From positions 1,116,001 through 1,180,000 of the forward strand of contig OY762464.1 in the NCBI GenBank assembly GCA_963665765.1: a stretch of 64,000 nt of DNA. The letters run 5' to 3'. A model generated the notes under the pieces. That model saw only the letters and a list, made by a program, of their open reading frames with translations, was not told the DNA's origin and made no database searches. Each line of letters opens with the position of its first letter. The first letter of the stretch is position 1. The position numbers were made by a program, and so were the translations under genes. Shown here piece by piece: positions 22,216 to 30,353 of the stretch. The DNA comes from Bin76 sp963665765 (GTDB lineage: Bacteria > Actinomycetota > Acidimicrobiia > Spongiisociales > ZC4RG35).

Positions 22216-22632
22216 TCAGAGAACGCTGCGCCATGTGGAAGACCCATTTGTCTCTGGTCGACGGGGCGGCTCGCATGTTGTCAGACATACTCGTGCTAGT
22301 AGGGCGCGGCGCACTAAATCGCGCGCCTGTCGACTGCATGCGCGAGGGCTATTCCGGGCGGACTGTCGTCAGGTATGGTGGTGATTTTTGTTGCGATCTT
22401 GGTCAGGCTTTTCTGGGAAACCGCGCTACCGTGAACCAATCGGGACCGCAGACCATACAGGATGCCGATGTCGCTGAAGATCGCGCCAGCTGGATCGTCG
22501 TCGGTTGCCAGCAGGGCAGGCGCGTGTCTTCAGGCGTAGCAAGACATCGGTCCTGTCGATACCGGACAGGGCTGCTTCGAATGCGGTAGCGAGGTCAACT
22601 ATCTGCTCGTACCAAGCGTGTGTATGATTAGG
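22216..22632 (-). pseudogene. Remnant of an Apea-like HEPN domain gene
   Basis: Three consecutive frames on the minus strand join into one protein-like sequence: WYEQIVDLATAFEAALSG with RTDVLLRLKTRA, then AIFSDIGILYGLRSRLVHGS with TKIATKITTIPDD, then ARDLVRRALLARVCL and a stop at 22216. The order 'F-E-A ... R-L-x-x-R ... L-Y-x-L-R-S-R-L-V-H-G' is the Apea-like HEPN family, where R-x4-H is the RNase motif. At least two frameshifts and lack of a start show it is dead. It fits the defence character of this region. Confidence 0.6.
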
Positions 22633-22872
22633 ATATCAAAAACCCGCACACCGCGCAGGTGCAACCGGATCGGCATAACATCATTCACTTGAGGCCTCAC
22701 CCAAGTCAATTGGCCAGTTCCTCCCATCTTAGTTACACTAGTGTTGTTCGTCTAAGTCGGGCAACGAGAGCAGTGTCCCAAGAGAGGAAAGATGTTCAAT
22801 GAACTTTAGAAACTCACCAATGGGGTACCGGCCACTCAGGGCTGGCTAGTACAAAGCACCATAGGTAACGGA

Positions 22873-23832
22873 ATGGCACCGAAAGTTTTCTTGAGTCACA
22901 GTTCCCAGGATAAACCCAGGTTCGTGATCCACTTTGCGGAACGTCTGCGAGAGGCCGGTGTGGACGTGTGGCTGGACGATTGGGAGCTACTTCCGGGCGA
23001 CAGCCTGATAGACCGAATCTTTACGGAAGGCATAGCTGAGTCAGATGTGGTGATTGTGGTGCTATCCGCTAACACAGCGGATAGCAATTGGGTAAAGAAC
23101 GAGTTGAACACCGTTGTCATCCAAAGAATCGAAGGTAAGTGCAGACTCATACCAGTGATCTTGGATGATGCCGAGGTCCCGACAGTCCTTCGAGACACTG
23201 TTTACCAGAGTATCTCGGATTGTTTTTCCTATGACACCGAGTTTCAGCGTATCTTGGACGGAATCCATAACCAGCCCACACACCCCAGGATTGGTGAACC
23301 GCCAATCTACATTCGAGAGAATGAGGTCAGTTACGATGATGGACTGCAAGCGGGGTCGAGGTTTCTCTTGAGGCAGATGTTGGAACGGGGTGCCAACGAT
23401 GGGGGTACGTTCTTCGATCATGATGATATGGAGCGTATACGCCGCGACGGCAAAATGTCAGAGCATCTGTTCAAGAAGGAGATGGCCAGGCTTGAGCAGA
23501 ACATGCACATCGAGGTCCACGAATACCTTGGCGGAGGGATGAATTGCCGCCTCCTGCCGTCCGGTATTGTCCTAGGGCTAGCAGCATCTGGATTTGATGT
23601 CGATGGTGCGTGGAACCAGATCGGCGCCTACATTGTCAACTCCACGCAAGATGGCTCCGAGCAATCTGTGTTGGACATTGCTGGCCAGACAGGACAGCCG
23701 GCCCTGTTGGTTGATGCGTTGGTGAGCATTTGGGAACAAAGAGGATGTCTGGAAGTCACCCGAGCCTTCGGTGGATTCAGCGCGACCCGTATCTGGCAGG
23801 TCGACCCTCTCTTCGAGGATAATTTTCTGTGA
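22873..23832 (+). CDS. TIR-domain protein, putative NADase effector
   Basis: 319 aa. The TIR domain occupies residues 1-135: KVFLSHSSQDKPRFV (box 1), LREAGVDVWLDDWELLPGDS carrying the Glu typical of catalytic TIR domains, SDVVIVVLSANTADSNWVKNEL, then IPVILDD. The C-terminal ~180 residues contain a linker, a segment with HLFKKEMARLEQNMHIEVHE and a possible winged-helix end; no sensor domain is recognised. Bacterial TIR proteins of this kind hydrolyse NAD+ to stop growth on phage infection. The gene stands alone between decayed defence genes, so it may be a self-contained abortive-infection module. It is intact. Confidence 0.8.
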   Translation: MAPKVFLSHSSQDKPRFVIHFAERLREAGVDVWLDDWELLPGDSLIDRIFTEGIAESDVVIVVLSANTADSNWVKNELNTVVIQRIEGKCRLIPVILDDAEVPTVLRDTVYQSISDCFSYDTEFQRILDGIHNQPTHPRIGEPPIYIRENEVSYDDGLQAGSRFLLRQMLERGANDGGTFFDHDDMERIRRDGKMSEHLFKKEMARLEQNMHIEVHEYLGGGMNCRLLPSGIVLGLAASGFDVDGAWNQIGAYIVNSTQDGSEQSVLDIAGQTGQPALLVDALVSIWEQRGCLEVTRAFGGFSATRIWQVDPLFEDNFL

Positions 23833-24504
23833 CAGGGAGGACGTAACTGAACCTTCGCAGTTGGGAAGAACGCTGGCTGTGGGCTCAGGCTGACTCCTGA
23901 AACGGAAACTGGGCAGACCACTTGGGGACTCCCTGATCGGACCTTGGGTAGGACCACTGGGGGCGGAAATGGGTGTCGCTTCCTACCGCTTCGTCTGGGA
24001 GAAGCCGGTGAGCACCGGAAAAGTTAGTGTGGAGTGAGCCGTGGAGTGAGCCCAAGAAGTCGCCGACTCTGGGCGCGGTGTGGAAAAAGGCTTAGGGTAG
24101 CCGAAGCCGAGATCGATGGTCTACAAGTGATCCGCCACCTGTCGAACCTCCGATGCGACCTAGATCTCCCTCCCGAAGGACCACCGGAGTCTCAGTGTCA
24201 CGGGTTGTTTGGATTTTCTGAGCGTTGCCTGAAAAGCAACTGAGACCAGTCACGACCAGCGTCGCTTTCACGGCCCAACGGGTCCGCCTTCTTCTTGATG
24301 TCATCCAGGTCCAGGGCGACCAAGTCACCGTTAAGGACGACTTTATGGATGACATCGCGACAACACAGCCTCCGACCACCGGATTGTGCCAAAGCTGGGG
24401 TTGTTCTACCGGGCACCGGTGCTTCGCCTCTCGGGTACTTGGTGTGGAAGACTCCGCTGAAACCAGCATGCGGGATGGCTATAGAGGAAGTTAAACAATG
24501 TGCC
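23833..24504. other. Intergenic stretch with a possible gene remnant
   Basis: About 670 bases. A minus-strand frame around 24198-24460 (CRDVIHKVVLNGDLVALDLD followed by DIKKKADPLGRES) reads like part of a protein but has no plausible start and is not recognised. Nothing else is supported. A promoter for the FRG gene is expected near 24400-24490. Confidence 0.35.
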
Positions 24505-25974
24505 ATGTCAGCATTAGAATGGAACTCGTATCTGATGGCAGACGAAGAGCTGATTAGAAACTTAATCGAGGGTGGGGTGGAGTGGTGGAATACTACTCGC
24601 GAAGAGGTGCGCAACCGTCCATTTGACCATCGGGTATTTGATCCTGTGTTCTTCGGAGATTTTTCACAAGTGAACTTTTGGTGGGCATTTCGCGATTATG
24701 GATCACCTGACCAGGATTGGCCTATTTCACTTGCCGGAATAGATTTAGTGGAGGCGTTTCTTGACCATACCATGCTCCGCTTGGTGGACCTTACGGATGC
24801 TGATTTATACGGTGCCTTTGTGCGTGAAGCCAACCTTAGGGAAACAAAGCTTGTTGATGCCGATATCCGAGATGCTGATCTGCAAGGGGCCAGTTTAAGT
24901 AAAGCAGATCTATCTGGCGCCGATCTTCGCGGTGCTGATCTCAAGAGGGTAAACCTTCGGGGAGCCAGGCTCACGAATGCTGATCTAACCACGGCGAACC
25001 TGATTGGTGCAGATTTGTCACATTCGAAGCCCTGGAAAGCCTTACTCTTTCCAAAACCTTGCAGGTCACTTAGTCAAGCTTCGCCTCCTTTGGAACCCAT
25101 TGGATCAATAACTGATCTGTTAGAGGCCTGTCGGACGATTAAGAACCATCACGATACGCAGGATGAGAGCAACACATTCTATTTTCGCGGCGAGCCTAAG
25201 TGCGGATGGGAATTGAAGCCATCGGTGATGCGCGGCAGTCTCGTAACAGCTGAGCGCGACATGCTGCTTGATTTGATGGCGCGGCGACCCGAGGAGTTTG
25301 CCGGATTCTCCTCTTCCCTGGGCCAGTGGGTGTTAGCTCAACATCATGGTCTGAAAACGCGATTCTTGGATGTCACTAAAAACCCCTTAGTGGCTCTGTT
25401 TCATGCAACGGAGGAAGAGGAGTATCGTTCAGAAGATGGTCGTTTGCACATGTTTGCTGTGCCTCGAGAGATGGTGAAGCCTTTTAACAGTGATACAGTA
25501 GGCGTAATCGCGAATTTTGCTAAGCTATCACACAAAGACCAAGACCTCTTACTGGGTAAGGAAGTGCCGCTTCCAGAACGTGGTCATCGAAGAGACCAAC
25601 TTTATCAAGCCACTATGGAACGATTGTGTCAATTGATTCAAGAGGAAAAGCCGTACTTCCAGAACCGTATAGACATACGAGACTTTTTTCGTGTCATTGT
25701 TGTTGAGCCGCAGGAGACCATTGAACGTCTGAGAGTTCAGTCTGGGGCTTTTTTGGCTTCAGCCTTCCATGTGCGATTCGAACAAGAGGAGATAACTAGT
25801 CAGGTCTCCAACCTTCCGGTCTATGCCCACTATATGGTAACTATACCTTATGAACAGAAGCTACAAATCATGGAAGAGTTGCATTCAATCAACATCAGAC
25901 GAGAGAGTTTGTTTCCTGGACTCGACGAAGCCGCTACAGGTATCACACACATGTACGAAAACACACAGAACTAG
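24505..25974 (+). CDS. Pentapeptide-repeat / FRG-domain protein
   Basis: 489 aa. About residues 85-180 are pentapeptide repeats of the A(D/N)LxG type (DADLYGAFVREANLRETKL, DADLQGASLSKADLSGADL) forming a right-handed beta-helix. From about residue 200 the FRG domain follows: TFYFRGEPKCGWELKPSVMR is its name-giving motif, then WVLAQHHGLKTRFLDVTKNP with the conserved H-G-x-x-T-R-x-L-D-x-T. FRG domains occur in many phage-defence and toxin-like proteins and their biochemical role is unsettled. The fusion of a DNA-mimic-like beta-helix to FRG is notable. Codon use is AT-richer than neighbours, a sign of transfer. ATG 24505 is chosen, but ATG 24475 is possible. Confidence 0.78.
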   Translation: MSALEWNSYLMADEELIRNLIEGGVEWWNTTREEVRNRPFDHRVFDPVFFGDFSQVNFWWAFRDYGSPDQDWPISLAGIDLVEAFLDHTMLRLVDLTDADLYGAFVREANLRETKLVDADIRDADLQGASLSKADLSGADLRGADLKRVNLRGARLTNADLTTANLIGADLSHSKPWKALLFPKPCRSLSQASPPLEPIGSITDLLEACRTIKNHHDTQDESNTFYFRGEPKCGWELKPSVMRGSLVTAERDMLLDLMARRPEEFAGFSSSLGQWVLAQHHGLKTRFLDVTKNPLVALFHATEEEEYRSEDGRLHMFAVPREMVKPFNSDTVGVIANFAKLSHKDQDLLLGKEVPLPERGHRRDQLYQATMERLCQLIQEEKPYFQNRIDIRDFFRVIVVEPQETIERLRVQSGAFLASAFHVRFEQEEITSQVSNLPVYAHYMVTIPYEQKLQIMEELHSINIRRESLFPGLDEAATGITHMYENTQN

Positions 25975-26005
25975 GATGTCCTCAACGCTAGACACAACTC
26001 AGAAG

Positions 26006-26440
26006 CTAATCTTCGAAGCCGAAGTCCTCGAAGCCCAGCTGTTGGGCATTTTCTTTTACCGTGCGCACAGTGGACTCACCATATCCTTGAGATGTGGCGT
26101 TGATCTCGCTGGTTAGGGTCACGTCGTCACCGGCGGATTCCAGATGCGTGGTGATCTCGTTGATGATCTCGCCCATGTCCCGCACCGCTCGCAGGCGGGA
26201 GAGCTTGGTTCTTCCGTAGAAGCGGGTAGGGGGCTTGGGGCCATTTGGGGGAGGCGGCGGAGTTCCGTTGTCTCTTCGTCGTCGTCAGGGGTGTCAGGCC
26301 CGCCTTGTTCTGCATCCATTTGCTTCCGGGCTCGCTCGGCTTTGACTACAACGGCTGTGTGGCTATCCCCTACCCCCACATGTTCTGCTGTCTTCAGGCC
26401 CAGAAAGCGGTCTTTGTCAGGATCGTATGTGAATCACACC
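26006..26440 (-). pseudogene. 3' remnant of a DUF499 ATPase gene
   Basis: The minus strand reads YDPDKDRFLGLKTAEHVGVG in one frame and, after a shift near 26260, TRFYGRTKLSRLRAVRDMGE with ITTHLESAGDDVTLTSEINA and STVRTVKENAQQLGF ending in a TAG at 26006-26008. This is the C-terminal end of DUF499 AAA-type proteins, which in defence islands travel with DUF1156 methylases and helicases. The upstream ~900 codons and the partners are gone. The fragment is therefore inactive and marks a lost defence system. Confidence 0.6.
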
Positions 26441-26649
26441 GGGTTTCTCGGAGGGGTTAGGTGTGCCCCCACTTTGGTGGAGTCATCCCCACCGGCACTG
26501 CCACACCCCAACATATAACACGCATGGTTGTATGACGAAGCACGATCCGCCCCAGCCGGAGGGGCCCTCTCCCCCAAACGACCCTTGCAGGCTACAATAA
26601 GCACTAATGGTTTTACAACGCCCGCAGCGGCACTCTGGCTCAGGAAGGC

Positions 26650-27021
26650 GTGGGGGCGGAACACCCCGGTGGCCGGTCGCAGGTCGGTTGCCGGTGCTGC
26701 CGTGACCGACAAGTCATCACAGAGCACTCAAGAGGAAGCCGAGGCCTATTCGCGTTTTTTCCCTCCGATTTCGACTATTACAGAGATGTTGTAGCCAACA
26801 ATGTACCCAGTGGGCTGCTGGGGATCCCTCATCGCCAAGGCGGCGAACTGATAATGGTCGATCTGTTTGTAATTTCCGCTGAGGAACTCGTGGAAAGATG
26901 CGGGATCCCCGAGAACCAGCAAGAGATAGCTCTTGACTGTTACCGGACTTACCTGCTGGGAAGAATCCCACACTGGGACGAGAGTGCCGTCCCCAAGCAC
27001 ATTCCCCTCTTGGACGAATAG
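26650..27021 (+). CDS. Hypothetical protein
   Basis: The last 85 residues are protein-like: FFPSDFDYYRDVVANNVPSG, GELIMVDLFVISAEELVERC and ALDCYRTYLLGRIPHWDES. The first ~35 residues look non-coding, so the true start may be later (the internal ATG of MVDLFV or a non-ATG start). A minus-strand frame over 26746-27000 is equally open, so the coding strand is not certain. Unrecognised. Confidence 0.3.
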   Translation: MGAEHPGGRSQVGCRCCRDRQVITEHSRGSRGLFAFFPSDFDYYRDVVANNVPSGLLGIPHRQGGELIMVDLFVISAEELVERCGIPENQQEIALDCYRTYLLGRIPHWDESAVPKHIPLLDE

Positions 27022-27390
27022 ACCCGAACCCTCAACACTGTCAGATGGCGCCGTGACAAGATCGGGCCTTGCTACGACGATCCTCGGCCCCTAGTTCACG
27101 ATCAGGTCCTTTTCTGGCCTCACCCGGAAACTGTACGGTTGGACATTTTGCCGACTGCGTATCGCAGTTACGCGTACCACCCCATCCCAGGAAGGTTCCA
27201 GCGAATATTGGTTCCTGCGTTTTTGGTGCCGTATCAAGCCGGCTACGGCCGCCGTACAGATCGGTGCCGCTTCGAATGTCACCCCGCGGCTGTGTCGTTG
27301 GCGGGTCAGCTTTAAGGCCGGGTTCGAGTTGAAGGTGTCCGGCCCACAGCAGGGGGGTACTCGGTGTTTTATCCGACATTGCCATTCGCC
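27022..27390. other. Region without a supported gene
   Basis: About 370 bases. A minus-strand frame (NPALKLTRQRHSRGVTFEAA, then NQYSLEPSWDGVVRVTAIRS and RVRPEKDLIVN with a stop at 27091) is protein-like but has no start and no family I recognise. It could be another gene remnant of the decayed island. Confidence 0.35.
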
Positions 27391-28078
27391 CTACCAAGGA
27401 TCCGATTCACGGGCGGCTGTCGGGCTGATGAAGGACACTAGTTCGATGGCGTCGGAGTACAGGTGGGTGAGGGTCTTTGTGGTCGCTGGTTGGCCGCGGT
27501 GTGTGTACCGGATCGGGAGGATTATGGGCTCGCAATGGGATATGCGATTCCTGAGAAGGTGTAGGAACACGAGTCGATATTCGACCACTAGGCGTCGGTC
27601 GGGAGGGCTCGTACCCGGCGCATTGAAGGCGGCGTCGAGGGCAGGAACCCAAAAGCTCTGCTCGTAACGGACGCTGACGAGGTAGCGCCAGAAGCCGAAA
27701 TTGAGGGCGGCGATCACCTTTCCGGGGTTGGGATTGTTTGGTCTGTGACCAGCTCTCAAAATTGCCTTGGCGATCTGTTTCTTGGCGTGGTCGTCGAACC
27801 AGTGATGCTTCGCCCAGACGGGTTCATCAAACCAAGATTTGTTCGCCGGGCGGCCGGGCACCTGTGCATGCAGGGCAACCATTTGGTCATGAATAGCGTT
27901 TCCGGACAAACACCTCGACATGGTTAAGGAGCTCCGCGAACCCTCCCGACACTTTGGAGTTCCATGCATAGAGAGCGACGGCAGCCTCGGGATGGGATGT
28001 CAGTCTGCGGAACGAGGCGAAGCGTTGTACCGAGACTAGGCGTTCAAGTTGATCGGCAGTGATGGTGGGGGTTGTCAT
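27391..28078 (-). pseudogene. Abi-family (Abi_2-like) abortive infection gene with one frameshift
   Basis: Start ATG 28078. The first frame gives RFASFRRLTSHPEAAVALYA, then WNSKVSGGFAELLNHVEVFV before ending at RKRYS. The continuation lies one base over: RNAIHDQMVALHAQVPGRPA, WFDDHAKKQIAKAILRAGHR, ALNFGFWRYLVSVRYEQSFW, then LHLLRNRISHCEPI. Joined, this is a complete ~228-residue Abi-like HEPN protein (R-x4-H in RNRISH). A single extra A in GGAAACGC near 27890 causes the break. It may be true decay, a sequencing error or slippage at the short A run. Confidence 0.68.
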
Positions 28079-28112
28079 CGTCTTGGGCGTGTGGTAAGCT
28101 TTACTGGTGAAT

Positions 28113-28149
28113 ACCCCGGTCTGGTGGCTTTCTAAGCCACCCCCGGGGT
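28113..28149. ncRNA. Strong conserved-looking hairpin upstream of the Abi gene
   Basis: Nested perfect stems: ACCCCGG pairs with CCGGGGT, and GGTGGCTT with AAGCCACC around a 3-base loop. It lies 35 bases upstream of the Abi start, in its putative 5' region. Abi_2/AbiF-type genes are known to be preceded by a structured RNA in some bacteria; whether this is one cannot be decided without a covariance model. A transcription terminator or transposon end are other readings. Confidence 0.35.
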
Positions 28150-28333
28150 TAAGTTATGACCGCAGCGGACGCAGGTTGGCTTGCGGTTGCTACAGCATCG
28201 ACCTGGTTGAAGTGGTTGGTGTAACTACCGTACCTCTCCGTGACAGACGTTTCTCCTGTAGTTATCTAAACGACTAAGTTGCGGACAGCACCCCTACAAC
28301 GAGTTGAGAGGACGGGACCCCCGGAGCGTCACC

Positions 28334-28388
28334 CATAAGAGAGGCGGTGGTTGAACCAGTCTGTGTATTCGAGGGTGGCGTAGACCGC
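28334..28388 (-). mobile_element. Tiny remnant of an IS3-family transposase
   Basis: The minus strand encodes VYATLEYTDWFNHRLSYG followed by a stop. 'E-Y-x-D-W-F-N-H-R-L' is the conserved end of the DDE domain in IS3/IS150-type OrfB transposases. Nothing else of the element remains in this 450-base stretch (28079-28536), which is otherwise empty apart from the hairpin at 28113. Confidence 0.45.
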
Positions 28389-28536
28389 TGACGTCGGGGC
28401 GGTAAGACCGGACTATGTGACTGCCTTTCAATATGGCTCGGCGACTGCGACAGAGTCAAGCAATCGGGGGAGGTTTTTCGAAAGCAAAAGAAAAACATCC
28501 CTCTCGAACAAACTCTCCATCGGGGCGCCGGCCCAT

Positions 28537-29721
28537 TTATGTCCCGACTGCCCCGAGAGAGGCGCGGACTCCTTCCCCGGCGTTTTGTAGGGAGCGGTGT
28601 TCCTCTTCGGAAAGGGTCAACTCCACCACCTCGATCAAGCCACCCGCACCCAACAGGGCAGGCACGCCCAGCACAATCCCCTCCATCCCGTACTCACCCC
28701 GAAGCATCACCGAGACCGGGACCATCCCGGCTCGTTGGCCCCGCAGGGCGTCCAGCACTTCGCAGATGGCGTGCCCGGGCGCCAAGAACGCCGATCCGGT
28801 CCGGCGCAGCGACACCACTTCTCCTCCGCCTTCCACCGTCCGGCGGACGCATCGCTCGATCTGTTCGGGGGAAAGCACCCGCTCCACCGGCCGTCCTTTT
28901 ATAGTCGCCCGCGAAAGCACCGGCACCATCTCGGGGCCGTGGCGACCCAGGCAGAAGGCCTGCACGTCGGCCGGGGACACTCCCGCCTCGCGAGCCAACA
29001 GATAACGAAACCGGCTGGAATCGAGCGTCCCCGCCATGCCCAGCACCCGGCGACGGGAAAATCCCGAAGCGGACAACGCCTCGAAGGTCATCTCGTCCAG
29101 CGGGTTGGTGACCATCACGATCACCGCCTCCGGAGCATGGGCGGCCACCTCCTCGGCCACCGAACGGACCACTCGTCCGTTGATGGCGATCAGCCCGGCC
29201 CGGTCCATTCCCGGAGAGCGAGGCCGACCGGCGGTGATCACCACCACCTCCGCATCGGTCAGCAATCCCGACTCGGACCCACCCCTCACCTCCACCGAAG
29301 AGCCGGTGATGCCCGAAGTGTGCTCCACATCAAGCGCCACCGACGCCGCCAGCCCCGCCACCACATCGATCAGATTGATCTGCGAAGCCATGTCGGAGGA
29401 GGCCGCCAGGTGAGCCACGGTGGTTCCGACATTGCCGGCGCCCACCACCGCCAGCCGGCCCAGTCGCCGCGGTCGGATTCCCACCGGGGGTTCGGGCGTC
29501 ATCCAACGCGGCGCGCTCCGATACAGCACCCGCCGGATGGCCGTGGCCGGATCGACCGCCCGCGGCTCGGGGACCGGAAGCGGGCCTTCCACCAGTTCCA
29601 GACCCAGGCCCGCGATCGCCTCCCGAGCCTGGGGAGTGATGATGTCCCCCCGCAGATAGACGATTCGGCGGCGGCCCTTGGCAACCTCCTCCCGAACCAG
29701 GGACTCGCCGATGACAGCCAT
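28537..29721 (-). CDS. Lactate/malate dehydrogenase-family protein with BMC-type N-terminal extension
   Basis: 394 aa. Residues ~1-90 form an extension (GESLVREEVAKGRRRIVYLR, DIITPQAREAI) that resembles the N-terminal helical tags of other microcompartment cargo (the 'V-T-P-x-A-R-E' pattern). From residue ~90 comes the NAD-binding fold of LDH/MDH: LAVVGAGNVGTTVAHLAAS, VVVITAGRPRSPGMDR, VIVMVTNPLDEMTFEALSAS and catalytic His in CLGRHGPEMVPVLS. It would interconvert a 2-hydroxy and a 2-keto acid with NAD. Inside a shell, such an enzyme can regenerate NAD+ for the aldehyde dehydrogenase. Last gene of the BMC operon, 8 bases after the BMC-T gene. A long Gly-rich upstream extension of the frame is rejected. 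Confidence 0.8.
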   Translation of the reverse strand: MAVIGESLVREEVAKGRRRIVYLRGDIITPQAREAIAGLGLELVEGPLPVPEPRAVDPATAIRRVLYRSAPRWMTPEPPVGIRPRRLGRLAVVGAGNVGTTVAHLAASSDMASQINLIDVVAGLAASVALDVEHTSGITGSSVEVRGGSESGLLTDAEVVVITAGRPRSPGMDRAGLIAINGRVVRSVAEEVAAHAPEAVIVMVTNPLDEMTFEALSASGFSRRRVLGMAGTLDSSRFRYLLAREAGVSPADVQAFCLGRHGPEMVPVLSRATIKGRPVERVLSPEQIERCVRRTVEGGGEVVSLRRTGSAFLAPGHAICEVLDALRGQRAGMVPVSVMLRGEYGMEGIVLGVPALLGAGGLIEVVELTLSEEEHRSLQNAGEGVRASLGAVGT

Positions 29722-29729
29722 ATACCCGG

Positions 29730-30353
29730 CTAGCGGCCCTCCACCGCCTCCACCGCCTCCACCGCCGCCTCCAAGGCAGAGACCACGTTTTCCTCGGATC
29801 CGCTGACAAAGAGCCGTCCGTAGCGGCCCACCGCCCGCACCTGCACCATGCTGATCAGCGCCGCCTTCTCGGCGGCGTTGGCGCCGATGGCGATGTAACC
29901 GGCCGGGGCGCACTCCACGATGCCCAGGGTCTCTCCCGGCACCACCAGGCTTCCCCGGCGCCACTTGTTGAGCAGTTGCGCCTGGTGGGGCTCCACCGAG
30001 TTGATCCGCTGGACGCTTTCGATCCGGGGCTTGAGTCGATCATGGATCGACATCCCCAGATAATCCAGAATGGCTTCCCGGGCGACGGTTATCTCCGATG
30101 AAACCCGCGAGCGGAGGATGAAAAACCCGAACTCCCTCTCCACGATCTGGCTGGTGGCCTCCACCTGGGAGGCTTTCAGGGCGATGTCCACCAGCCGGAA
30201 CACCTCATTGCCGGGCGCCAGTTCACCCACCAGCACCGAGTCGCCGGCCAGGGGAATCGAGCCCTGCACGGTGGCGCCGTTGTAGGCGGCAAATTTGGGC
30301 TGCAGACCGTCCAGTTGAAAAAAGGCCCGGATAGTCAGGGGGACATCGCTCAT
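29730..30353 (-). CDS. BMC-T tandem-domain shell protein
   Basis: 207 aa, two BMC domains. LVDIALKASQVEATSQIVER, FGFFILRSRVSSEITVAREA (first domain) and GSLVVPGETLGIVECAPAGY, AIGANAAEKAALISMVQVRA, GRYGRLFVSGSEENVVSAL (second). Such proteins make pseudohexameric trimers in the facets of the shell and often hold a gated central pore. Start ATG 30353 overlaps the aldehyde dehydrogenase stop by 4 bases. The C-terminus ends in a 9-base repeat encoding EAVEAVEAVE. Confidence 0.88.
   Translation of the reverse strand: MSDVPLTIRAFFQLDGLQPKFAAYNGATVQGSIPLAGDSVLVGELAPGNEVFRLVDIALKASQVEATSQIVEREFGFFILRSRVSSEITVAREAILDYLGMSIHDRLKPRIESVQRINSVEPHQAQLLNKWRRGSLVVPGETLGIVECAPAGYIAIGANAAEKAALISMVQVRAVGRYGRLFVSGSEENVVSALEAAVEAVEAVEGR

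Noticed and set aside
29736..29775. GTGGAGGCG (9-base) microsatellite as a possible phase-variation site
   Set aside because: Unit length is a multiple of three, so copy-number change would only add or remove EAV residues, not shift the frame.
29722..29964. N-terminal extension of the lactate/malate dehydrogenase with a run of glycines
   Set aside because: It reads through the BMC-T gene in another frame; the poly-Gly comes from the GTGGAGGCG repeat that encodes EAV in BMC-T. ATG at 29721 fits the gene spacing.
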